NCBI GenBank assembly: GCA_902519405.1
Contig: CABYJX010000002.1
Location: 26,695-90,694, forward strand
Length of the DNA: 64,000 nt
Origin: an uncultured Gammaproteobacteria bacterium
GTDB taxonomy: Bacteria; Pseudomonadota; Gammaproteobacteria; Pseudomonadales; Halieaceae
Direction of reading: 5' to 3'
Positions within the stretch are counted from its first letter, which is position 1; each line of letters begins with the position of its first letter. The notes under the pieces are model-generated. The model saw only the letters and a list, made by a program, of their open reading frames with translations. It was not told the origin of the DNA and ran no database searches. A program made the translations under genes and the position numbers. Positions 56,210 through 64,000 of the stretch are shown one piece after another.

Positions 56210-57754
56210 TTACCAGGTACTATTAGCTTTAAATGCCTCAAGCGCAGACTTGAAGATATTTTCGATGTCATCGTCATAGTCGCCGCTTGTCACTATGTCT
56301 GACATGGTCTTGCCGTGGTTCGAATGCATGTAAGATATCAATGCAGACTCAAAATCTCCGATCTTTTGAACCTCGACATCTTCCAAATAGCCCTCATTCG
56401 CCGCGTATAGCATCACACCCATTTCAGCAATACTTTTGGGGCTGTATTGACTTTGTTTCATGAGCTCTGTCACTCTCTCACCATGGTCGAGTTGGGCTCT
56501 AGTCGCTTCATCTAAGTCAGATGCAAACTGAGAAAAAGCCGCCAGCTCTCTATATTGTGCTAATGCTGTTCGAATTCCACCCGAAAGCTTTTTCATTATT
56601 TTAGTTTGGGCTGCACCCCCTACTCGAGATACAGAGATACCGGCGTTCATGGCTGGTCTGATACCAGCATTGAACATATCTGCTTCTAAAAATATTTGTC
56701 CGTCGGTAATTGAGATTACGTTGGTTGGGACAAAGGCTGATACATCTCCTGCCTGAGTCTCAATCACCGGAAGCGCTGTCAGGGAGCCAGTTTTTCCCTT
56801 CACATCACCCTTAGTTAGTTTCTCAACATGGTCCGCGTTTACTCGTGCCGCTCTTTCCAACAAACGAGAATGCAAATAAAAAACATCGCCAGGGTACGCT
56901 TCTCTTCCGGGAGGCCTGCGTAAAAGCAGAGAAATCTGCCGGTAGGCCCAAGCTTGTTTAGTTAAATCGTCATAAATTATAAGGGCATCTTCACCTCTGT
57001 CTCTATAATATTCACCCATAGTACACCCTGCAAAAGGCGCTAAAAATTGCATTGCGGCAGGATCGGATGCGGTCGCCGCTACCACGATTGTGTGTTCCAT
57101 GGCGCCATGTTCTTCGAGTTTTCTTACTACGGAAGCTACGGAGGACGCTTTTTGTCCCACGGCCACATAAATACACTTAATGCCCGTGCCTTTCTGGTTA
57201 ATAATAGCGTCTACAGCTATAGCCGTTTTTCCAACTTGTCTGTCACCAATGATAAGCTCTCTCTGACCACGACCGATTGGGACCATCGCGTCAATAGCTT
57301 TAAGACCAATTTGGACTGGCTGATCCACTGACTGTCTCGCAATAACGCCCGGCGCTACTTTTTCTAAAGCATCTGTTTCAGGGCATGTCACCGGACCCTT
57401 TCCATCTATTGGCGCACCCAAAGCATCTACAACTCGACCTTGCAATTCCGGACCGACGGGAACCTCCAAAATTCTTGAGGTACATCTGCAGCTCTGGCCT
57501 TCAGCGAGCCCTTTGTATTCTCCTAAGACAACAGCGCCGACGGAGTCTCGCTCCAAGTTGAGTGCCATGCCATAAGTGCCACCCTCAAACTCTATCATTT
57601 CTCCGTACATGACATCAGCGAGTCCATGAATACGAATAATGCCATCAGTTACAGAAACAATTGTGCCCTCATTTCTTGCCTCTGATTTCACATCAAGACT
57701 ATCAATACGATTCTTAATAATTTCGCTGATCTCGGATGGGTTCAGTTGTTGCAT
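56210..57754 (-). CDS. atpA: ATP synthase F1 alpha subunit
   Basis: The regulatory nucleotide-binding subunit, 514 residues. It starts [11 protein letters not shown], has Walker A G-D-R-Q-V-G-K-T near 169, Q-T-G-like [11 protein letters not shown], and the P[15 protein letters not shown] segment. The conserved Arg finger is in [16 protein letters not shown]. It lies 16 bases after atpH. Confidence 0.98.
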   Translation of the reverse strand: MQQLNPSEISEIIKNRIDSLDVKSEARNEGTIVSVTDGIIRIHGLADVMYGEMIEFEGGTYGMALNLERDSVGAVVLGEYKGLAEGQSCRCTSRILEVPVGPELQGRVVDALGAPIDGKGPVTCPETDALEKVAPGVIARQSVDQPVQIGLKAIDAMVPIGRGQRELIIGDRQVGKTAIAVDAIINQKGTGIKCIYVAVGQKASSVASVVRKLEEHGAMEHTIVVAATASDPAAMQFLAPFAGCTMGEYYRDRGEDALIIYDDLTKQAWAYRQISLLLRRPPGREAYPGDVFYLHSRLLERAARVNADHVEKLTKGDVKGKTGSLTALPVIETQAGDVSAFVPTNVISITDGQIFLEADMFNAGIRPAMNAGISVSRVGGAAQTKIMKKLSGGIRTALAQYRELAAFSQFASDLDEATRAQLDHGERVTELMKQSQYSPKSIAEMGVMLYAANEGYLEDVEVQKIGDFESALISYMHSNHGKTMSDIVTSGDYDDDIENIFKSALEAFKANSTW

Positions 57755-57770
57755 CTTTTAATCCTCAGTC

Positions 57771-58307
57771 CTACAGTTCCATCGCTTCTGCGAGCATGGC
57801 TAATCGACCCTTGATAGAACCATCAATCACGGTGTCGCCCGCCCTAATTAAAATACCCCCCATTAAGGATGGGTCAATATGCTTCCTTAAGTTAACCTCT
57901 CGCTCTAAATGGCGAGATAGTCGATCCGATAGCTTTTCCAGATGCTTTTCGTCAAAATCAAATGCGCTGAAAATATCAACATCTATGATCTTTTGGATAT
58001 CCGCCTTATATTCTTCAAAAAGCCCAAAAATGGCCGGCAATAACGGAAGTCTTGAGTTAACAGACAAAATATTCAAAAAATTTGCTATCCCCTGCGGCAG
58101 GGTCTCTCCAATTACTTCTGTTAGTAGCGTGATGTGATTAGACGTGCTGAGAGACGGATTGTTAAGCTGATCCAAAATCTTTGGTTCCGAACTTATGACT
58201 GCAAGCATACCAAGCCTATCGCTCCAATCATTGATTGAACTGGTTTCACGCGCAGACTCAAATGCCGCTCGGGCATAGGGTCTGGCTAATGTCAATAGTT
58301 CTGCCAT
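57771..58307 (-). CDS. atpH: ATP synthase F1 delta subunit
   Basis: The peripheral-stalk connector, 178 residues. It starts A-E-L-L-T-L-A-R-P-Y-A-R-A-A-F-E and contains the C-terminal signature I-D-P-S-L-M-G-G-I-L-I-R-A-G-D-T-V-I-D-G-S-I-K-G-R-L. The start follows atpF by 11 bases. Similarity to other delta subunits is moderate overall, as usual for this subunit. Confidence 0.96.
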   Translation of the reverse strand: MAELLTLARPYARAAFESARETSSINDWSDRLGMLAVISSEPKILDQLNNPSLSTSNHITLLTEVIGETLPQGIANFLNILSVNSRLPLLPAIFGLFEEYKADIQKIIDVDIFSAFDFDEKHLEKLSDRLSRHLEREVNLRKHIDPSLMGGILIRAGDTVIDGSIKGRLAMLAEAMEL

Positions 58308-58318
58308 CTACCTGTTAA

Positions 58319-58789
58319 CTACCAATTTTCTGCTAGCTCTTCTATCAGCCGCTCATGGGTGTTTTGATTAATCTCGACTCCCAGCACCTTCTGAGCTCCT
58401 TGCATAGTCAGAGCTGAAAGCTCACCCCTGAGCTGTTCTTTAGCTCTTTGCCTTTCTTGTTCTATATCAGTTATGGCGCTTTCTTTTAGCCTCTCCGCCT
58501 CTGCCAGCGCTGCTTCCTTGGCCTCATCTAAAATCTGCACCGCTCGCTTGTTGGCCGCATCCACTATACCTGCAGCCTCCGCCTTAGCTTGCTGAAGCTC
58601 TTGTGCCACTGTTTCCTTGGCTACTGCGAGGTCATCATTTGCCCGATCAGCAGCTGCGAGACCGTCTGCGATCTTTTTCTCTCGTTCAGCCATAGCAGCT
58701 ATTATTGGAGGCCATACAAAACGCATACAAAAAACTACAAAACAAATGAACGCTATCATTTGTCCGAAGAGTGTTAGATTAATATTCAC
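58319..58789 (-). CDS. atpF: ATP synthase F0 b subunit
   Basis: The peripheral stalk b subunit, 156 residues from the GTG at 58789 ([10 protein letters not shown]). AGGAG lies six bases before this GTG, while it would be only three bases from the track TTG, so GTG is the better start. One N-terminal transmembrane helix with F-V-W-P-P-I is followed by a long Ala/Glu/Lys-rich coiled coil. 67 bases separate it from atpE. Confidence 0.96.
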   Translation of the reverse strand: MNINLTLFGQMIAFICFVVFCMRFVWPPIIAAMAEREKKIADGLAAADRANDDLAVAKETVAQELQQAKAEAAGIVDAANKRAVQILDEAKEAALAEAERLKESAITDIEQERQRAKEQLRGELSALTMQGAQKVLGVEINQNTHERLIEELAENW

Positions 58790-58856
58790 CAATTACTCCT
58801 AGTTTTAACCGCATTTTCACCTGAAAACTTTCGTGAAAGTGGCATCTTCTAATTAT

Positions 58857-59099
<243 letters not shown>

Positions 59100-59129
59100 C
59101 TAAAATTTACTTTCCTGTTTAAAATTAAT

Positions 59130-60047
<918 letters not shown>

Positions 60048-60437
60048 TTAGCCCTCCAATCCGCCAGCCCTAAACACACTGTGACCGAGAAAAAAAACTC
60101 CGCTTATTTGAATGGTATAAACCGTCAGGAACCCAGTAAAGACAGCCACTGGATATTCTGGACCAACCACCTTAAAAATCGCCATGAATCCTACTGCACT
60201 GAACATCAGTTTAACCACCTCTGCTAGATATATTCTAGAAAACGAAAGCGCAGTATCTTCTGCAAACGGAAATCTCATAAGAACCAAGCAAAACAATGCT
60301 TGAGGGACGACAGCAACCAGCCCCCCTAAGGCGAACTCTTTGGCAAGGGCAGCATCTACTGAAAAGATAAAAATCATACCGCTGATGATCAGAAGCAGGC
60401 CTTGCTGTAGCATTATTTTTCTTGGATAACCCAACAA
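60048..60437 (-). CDS. atpI: ATP synthase protein I
   Basis: A 129-residue four-helix protein that assists c-ring assembly. The track start is TTG; an ATG nine codons in (60413, M-L-Q-Q-G-L-L-L) is an alternative, and the N-terminus is poorly conserved in the family. It is the first gene of atpIBEFHAGDC, with a good promoter directly upstream. Identification rests on position plus the G-x-x-x-x-x-P-Q-A-L-F segment typical of AtpI. Confidence 0.88.
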   Translation of the reverse strand: MLGYPRKIMLQQGLLLIISGMIFIFSVDAALAKEFALGGLVAVVPQALFCLVLMRFPFAEDTALSFSRIYLAEVVKLMFSAVGFMAIFKVVGPEYPVAVFTGFLTVYTIQISGVFFLGHSVFRAGGLEG

Positions 60438-60522
60438 TTAAGTTCCCTCGGGAAGCAATTTTCCAAATGACACCTGTTTTCCCGAGCGCCTACTTAGAAT
60501 ATCTTTATCTTAGAGGGCCGGC

Positions 60523-60551
60523 ATTATAAGAGCATTGATTTAAGTGATCAA
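60523..60551 (-). promoter_or_regulatory. Candidate sigma-70 promoter of the atp operon
   Basis: On the minus strand TTGATC (60546-60551) is followed after exactly 17 bases by TATAAT (60523-60528). It begins six bases past the parB stop, about 85 bases before atpI, so the atp operon can be expressed independently of parAB. Confidence 0.75.
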
Positions 60552-60557
60552 CATCTA

Positions 60558-61448
60558 TCACTTTAGATGTGAAAGAATTCCTTGCAGTTCGTCTAAATTA
60601 TTATATGAAATTTCCAGCTTCCCTTTCCCAGAAGGGGTATGGATTATTTCGACTCTAGCTCCCAGCTTTTCTGATATGTCCAATTTTAACCGAGTCAAAT
60701 CCGGATCTTCTTTTGGTTTTGCTTTTTGTCTCGAGATAACTGGCTCTAAAAAGGTTCTGGCTAAGCGCTCTGTCTGGCGAACAGATAAGCTTTTTTCTAA
60801 TACTTCGTGAGCAGCTCTTTCTTGATCAACCGGGCTTAAAGATAATATTGCTCTTGCATGTCCCATTTCGATCTTCCCTGTCTCTAACAGCGATTTTATA
60901 CTTGACTGTAAGGAAGTGAGGCGAAGAAGGTTTGCAATGGTAGACCTCGATTTTCCCACAGCCTCTGCAACAGCAGATTGGGTCAAATTAAATTCGCTCT
61001 GCAATCTATGAAGCGCTTCAGCCTCTTCGATAGGGTTTAGGTCCTCACGTTGAAGATTTTCTATAATAGCCATCGCTATTGCTGCTTCATCTGTGACATC
61101 GCGTACTATGGCGCTTACGGCACCCATTCCAATGGCTTTGCACGCCCTCCAGCGGCGCTCGCCTGCGATTATTTCATAATGCACTTTTCCGACACCAGCA
61201 CCAATAGGCCTCACTATGATAGGTTGCATCAAGCCTTGTTTCTTTATGCTAGCGGCCAATTCATTAAGCGACTGTTGATCTAAGTGCCTCCTAGGCTGAT
61301 AGCGCCCACGCTGTATATTTCCTATTGGTATTTCTTTCAATAAATCGGAATCGCTACCAGCCTCATTTCCAATAAAATCATCGGAGGCTCCGGAAGCGCT
61401 TAACAGGGCATCCAATCCCTTTCCTAAACCACGTTTTTTTATGACCAT
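60558..61448 (-). CDS. parB: Chromosome partitioning protein ParB
   Basis: A 296-residue centromere-binding CTPase-type protein. The N-terminal ParB/Srx domain has Q-P-R-R near residue 53 and the box E-I-I-A-G-E-R-R-W-R-A near 95. The helix-turn-helix L-T-Q-S-A-V-A-E-A-V-G-K-S-R-S-T-I-A-N-L-L-R-L is near 155, and a C-terminal dimerisation domain follows. It opens R-G-L-G-K-G-L-D-A-L-L, the typical ParA-interaction motif. No parS site was found in the window. It follows parA by 13 bases. Confidence 0.97.
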   Translation of the reverse strand: MVIKKRGLGKGLDALLSASGASDDFIGNEAGSDSDLLKEIPIGNIQRGRYQPRRHLDQQSLNELAASIKKQGLMQPIIVRPIGAGVGKVHYEIIAGERRWRACKAIGMGAVSAIVRDVTDEAAIAMAIIENLQREDLNPIEEAEALHRLQSEFNLTQSAVAEAVGKSRSTIANLLRLTSLQSSIKSLLETGKIEMGHARAILSLSPVDQERAAHEVLEKSLSVRQTERLARTFLEPVISRQKAKPKEDPDLTRLKLDISEKLGARVEIIHTPSGKGKLEISYNNLDELQGILSHLK

Positions 61449-61461
61449 GCCTCCTCTTTCG

Positions 61462-62262
61462 CTATATCGCGAGGTTTGCCTCTGCTGAATGGTTTTTTAT
61501 CTCTTGTCGACGAATCAGTTCCCCGGCTAGTGCCATATAGGCCTGAGATCCTTTTGACAGCCGATCATAATATAAAATCGGACGGCCATGACTAGGAGCT
61601 TCTGCTAAGCGGACGTTGCGCGGAATTACCGTTCGTAATACTTTATCTCCAAAGTGTTCGTGTAGCTGAGAAGACACATCGCTTGTTAAGCTGCTTCTGG
61701 GATCATACATAGTCCTCAATATTCCTGCGATCCCAAGCCTTTTATTAACCGATCTTCTAATGCCAGCTATAGTCTCTAACAATGAAGTTAAACCCTCCAA
61801 CGCAAAATACTCACATTGCATTGTAATTAAGATACTGTTTGATGCTACTAAAGCATTTAACGTCAAAATATTCAGCGAAGGAGGGCAATCGATTATTATG
61901 TAGTCAAATTCTTCAGAACAGGTTGAAAGCGCCCGTTCCAACTGTCTCTCTCGATCTGGTGATTCAAGTAACTTCAATTCCGCAGCTGTAAGATCCGTAT
62001 TAGCTGCCAGCAAAAAGAATCCTCCTGCCTCGATTGATAGAATGGCTGATTTTAGAGGCACAGCCCCCAAAAGCACCTCGTCGATGCCATTAGATAACGA
62101 ATACTTATCAATGCCTACCCCTGTTGTAGCATTCCCCTGAGGATCTATGTCCACCAACAACACCTTTTGTTTCATCGCCGCTAGAGATGCCGCTAGATTA
62201 ATTGCGGTAGTGGTTTTTCCAACACCACCTTTTTGGTTGGCAACCGATACCACTTTGACCAT
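61462..62262 (-). CDS. parA: Chromosome partitioning ATPase ParA
   Basis: A 266-residue MinD/ParA-type ATPase with the deviant Walker A K-G-G-V-G-K-T-T-T near residue 11, switch I D-P-Q-G-N-A-T near 41, and D-Y-I-I-I-D-C-P-P-S near 120. The M-Y-D-P-R-S segment follows later. It has no N-terminal DNA-binding extension, so it is the chromosomal short form. It lies 26 bases downstream of rsmG and forms the parA-parB pair next to the origin-proximal mnmG. Confidence 0.97.
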   Translation of the reverse strand: MVKVVSVANQKGGVGKTTTAINLAASLAAMKQKVLLVDIDPQGNATTGVGIDKYSLSNGIDEVLLGAVPLKSAILSIEAGGFFLLAANTDLTAAELKLLESPDRERQLERALSTCSEEFDYIIIDCPPSLNILTLNALVASNSILITMQCEYFALEGLTSLLETIAGIRRSVNKRLGIAGILRTMYDPRSSLTSDVSSQLHEHFGDKVLRTVIPRNVRLAEAPSHGRPILYYDRLSKGSQAYMALAGELIRRQEIKNHSAEANLAI

Positions 62263-62288
62263 TTATTAAATCCTAAACTTGAAAAATT

Positions 62289-62927
62289 CTAAATTTTTAG
62301 TATGGGCTGCATCTCTACTGCGTGGCGGGGTAATTTTAAGGAAGGTATCTTTAACTCATGAATTTTCACCCTTGGGGACACTTTTCTCGCTGCTGCTATT
62401 TCACCCTCTGATAGTGCCGCCTTCATAGCTAGCACACTACCACTTGAAGCCACCAATCTCGAACAATTCAAAACTATTTTTTCTAATGAACTAAAAGCTC
62501 TACACACCACCATATCATAAGGGGAGGTTGGAACGTGCTTCTAGACCCGCTCATTTACAATTGTTATGTTATCCAAATCGAGGTAGGATTTGATTTCAAC
62601 TAAGAATCTAACCTTCTTCCCATTGCTATCCAAAAGCGCAAATGATGTGTCTGGCAATAATACCGCTATTGGAATTCCTGGAAATCCTGCTCCTGAACCA
62701 ACATCTATTATTCTCTTTCCTTTAAGCAATGGCAAAATAGCTGCACTGTCAAGAACATGTTTCACTATCATCTCATTGAGGTCTTTTAACCCAGTTAGAT
62801 TAAAAACTTTGTTCCAGCGCTTTAACAGAAACAAATGTCTGCAGCACTTATCCGCGGTCTCCTTCGAAAACGGCAACCCCATTGAAGCTAGCCCTTCTTC
62901 TACTTTTTTTTGAAAAGAATCCTCCAA
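62289..62927 (-). pseudogene. rsmG: rsmG (16S rRNA G527 N7-methyltransferase) interrupted by an in-frame amber codon
   Basis: The gene normally yields about 210 residues. The N-terminal 128 (with H-V-L-D-S-A, I-D-V-G-S-G-A-G-F-P-G-I-P and L-L-D-S-N-G-K-K) end at TAG 62541-62543. In the same frame, after nine more codons (K-H-V-P-T-S-P-Y-D), it continues as M-V-V-C-R-A-F-S-S-L to the end. Family members have a charged residue where the stop is. No frameshift is present, so a single base change (for example GAG or CAG to TAG) explains it. It could also be a sequencing or assembly error. It sits one base from the mnmG stop. Confidence 0.9.
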
Positions 62928-62928
62928 A

Positions 62929-63999
62929 TTAAGCTCGCTTCTCTTTATTATTATTTAAAGCATTTTTGTTATTACGGATAAAGATAAGTAGCTGGGTTAC
63001 TGCTGCTGGAGTAACTCCTGAAATTCTAGACGCTTGATCTAGTGTCTCCGGTTGTATCATCCTTAGTTTTTGTCTAACTTCTGTTGATAAACCAGCGACT
63101 AAGTCAAAATTAATATTTGGAGGAATTCGAGTATTCTTTTGTATACTTAGTTTCTCGACTTCTTTAAATTGGCGCTCTATATATCCTTCGTACTTAGCCT
63201 GTATTGTAATCTGTTCTGAGAACTCTAACTCAATCGGATCTAACTCTTCGATTTCCCGCAACAAGCTATGGTTTAACTCCGGTCTTTTTAATAATTCTAT
63301 TAAACTATAATCTCGTTTTATTGAAATATCTGTTCTGTTGAGCAGACGACTAGAAATACTGCTATCGGGGTGTATGCGGGTTTCAGAAATCCTCGTTTGT
63401 TCTTTTTCTATTATCTCTAACTTATTGCAAAATCGTTTCCAGCGTTTCTCTTCTACCAGTCCAAGGGACCTTCCAATTTCTGTTAACCTTAAATCGGCAT
63501 TATCCTGTCTTAAGAATAGACGATGTTCTGCTCGAGAGGTAAACATCCGATATGGCTCCTGTGTGCCTAACGTAACTAGATCACTTATCATCACACCTAA
63601 ATAAGAGTTCTCTCTTTTGGGTGTCCATGCAGATTTGTCCATGGCTCTTAATCCAGCGTTTAGACCAGCCAACAGTCCCTGTGCTGCAGCCTCTTCGTAC
63701 CCAGTAGTCCCATTAATTTGACCAGCAAAGTAAAGAGACCTAATTGCTCGGTTTTCTAGGGTAGAAAGAAGACCTCTTGGATCAAAAAAATCGTATTCGA
63801 TAGCATAGCCTGGTTGGATGATCTGCGCTTTTTCACAACCAACTATACTTCTTACCATTTTTAACTGGACGTCTTCTGGCAGACTCGTTGAAATCCCGTT
63901 TGGATATATCTCCTTTGTTTTTAAGCCCTCGGGCTCTAAAAAAACCTGGTGGGAATTCTTATCAGAAAATCGATGGACCTTATCTTCTATACTAGGGCA
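62929..63999 (-). CDS. mnmG: tRNA uridine-5-carboxymethylaminomethyl modification enzyme MnmG (5' end outside window)
   Basis: C-terminal part of the FAD-dependent wobble-uridine modification enzyme that works with MnmE. The frame is open to the window edge, starting C-P-S-I-E-D-K-V-x-R-F, then E-P-E-G and [31 protein letters not shown] is near the middle, and [14 protein letters not shown]-x-L-R follows. The C-terminal helical domain ends with G-V-T-P-A-A. The ATG at 63858 in the track is internal. Next to rsmG-parAB as near oriC. Confidence 0.97.
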   Translation of the reverse strand, partial: CPSIEDKVHRFSDKNSHQVFLEPEGLKTKEIYPNGISTSLPEDVQLKMVRSIVGCEKAQIIQPGYAIEYDFFDPRGLLSTLENRAIRSLYFAGQINGTTGYEEAAAQGLLAGLNAGLRAMDKSAWTPKRENSYLGVMISDLVTLGTQEPYRMFTSRAEHRLFLRQDNADLRLTEIGRSLGLVEEKRWKRFCNKLEIIEKEQTRISETRIHPDSSISSRLLNRTDISIKRDYSLIELLKRPELNHSLLREIEELDPIELEFSEQITIQAKYEGYIERQFKEVEKLSIQKNTRIPPNINFDLVAGLSTEVRQKLRMIQPETLDQASRISGVTPAAVTQLLIFIRNNKNALNNNKEKRA

Positions 64000-64000
64000 G

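Noticed and set aside
62541-62543. TAG read as a recoded sense codon
   Set aside because: TAG ends several intact genes in the window (for example rdgB, slmA, spoT), so general amber recoding is not supported.

Overview
The window reads as a chromosomal segment of a free-living, probably marine gammaproteobacterium related to the Pseudomonadales/Cellvibrionales. This placement is inferred from gene content and order, not from a phylogeny. The DNA is moderately AT-rich, intergenic gaps are short, and gene order matches pseudomonad-type neighbourhoods near the replication origin (yqgE-ruvX-pilT-yggS-proC-yggT-metX-metW-rdgB-hemW; rpoH-ftsX-ftsE-ftsY-rsmD-coaD-mutM; rpmBG-coaBC-argB-slmA-pyrE-rph-yicC-gmk-rpoZ-spoT-ridA-recG; ubiC-ubiA; and glmS-glmU-atp-parBA-rsmG-mnmG). 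The last cluster normally lies next to oriC, so the right edge is probably close to the origin.

Layout. 0-8 kb: partial yqgE, ruvX, pilT, and a proline/methionine/nucleotide-sanitation/heme-chaperone run. 8-14 kb: trmB, DUF423, heat-shock sigma factor rpoH, the ftsYEX division/secretion cluster, rsmD, coaD, mutM. 14.9-25 kb: ribosomal proteins L33 and L28 (L33 is too short for the ORF track), coaBC, argB, slmA, pyrE, rph, yicC, gmk, rpoZ, spoT, ridA. 25-33 kb: recG, a rubredoxin-rubredoxin reductase fusion, ubiC-ubiA, an acyltransferase, a DUF938 methyltransferase, yaaA. 33-40.5 kb: a TRAP transporter whose binding protein is encoded convergently to its permease genes, uvrD, a small secreted protein, rmuC. 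40.6-49.3 kb: an accessory segment with a serine hydrolase, a MAPEG protein, an aldehyde dehydrogenase, a PQQ/cytochrome c alcohol dehydrogenase, an NTF2-like protein, an SDR, a class II aldolase, and at least two decayed gene fragments. 49.3-64 kb: glmS, glmU, a divergent TrmB-family regulator, the nine-gene ATP synthase operon, parB, parA, rsmG broken by a stop codon, and partial mnmG.

The strongest unexpected signals are: (1) a perfect CIRCE (HrcA operator) in the rpoH leader; (2) two TGTCA-N9-TGACA inverted repeats placed symmetrically around face-to-face promoters between glmU and a TrmB-family regulator, suggesting an autoregulated amino-sugar circuit; (3) an in-frame amber codon in rsmG; (4) the tail of a PQQ-dependent glucose/quinate-type dehydrogenase carrying two nonsense codons, about 1 kb from an intact PQQ alcohol dehydrogenase; and (5) that intact dehydrogenase lacking the vicinal cysteine pair usual for the family. 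No tRNA, rRNA, CRISPR array, insertion sequence or prophage was seen. No clearly new multi-gene system was found; the best candidates for new biology are the regulatory circuits in (1) and (2).
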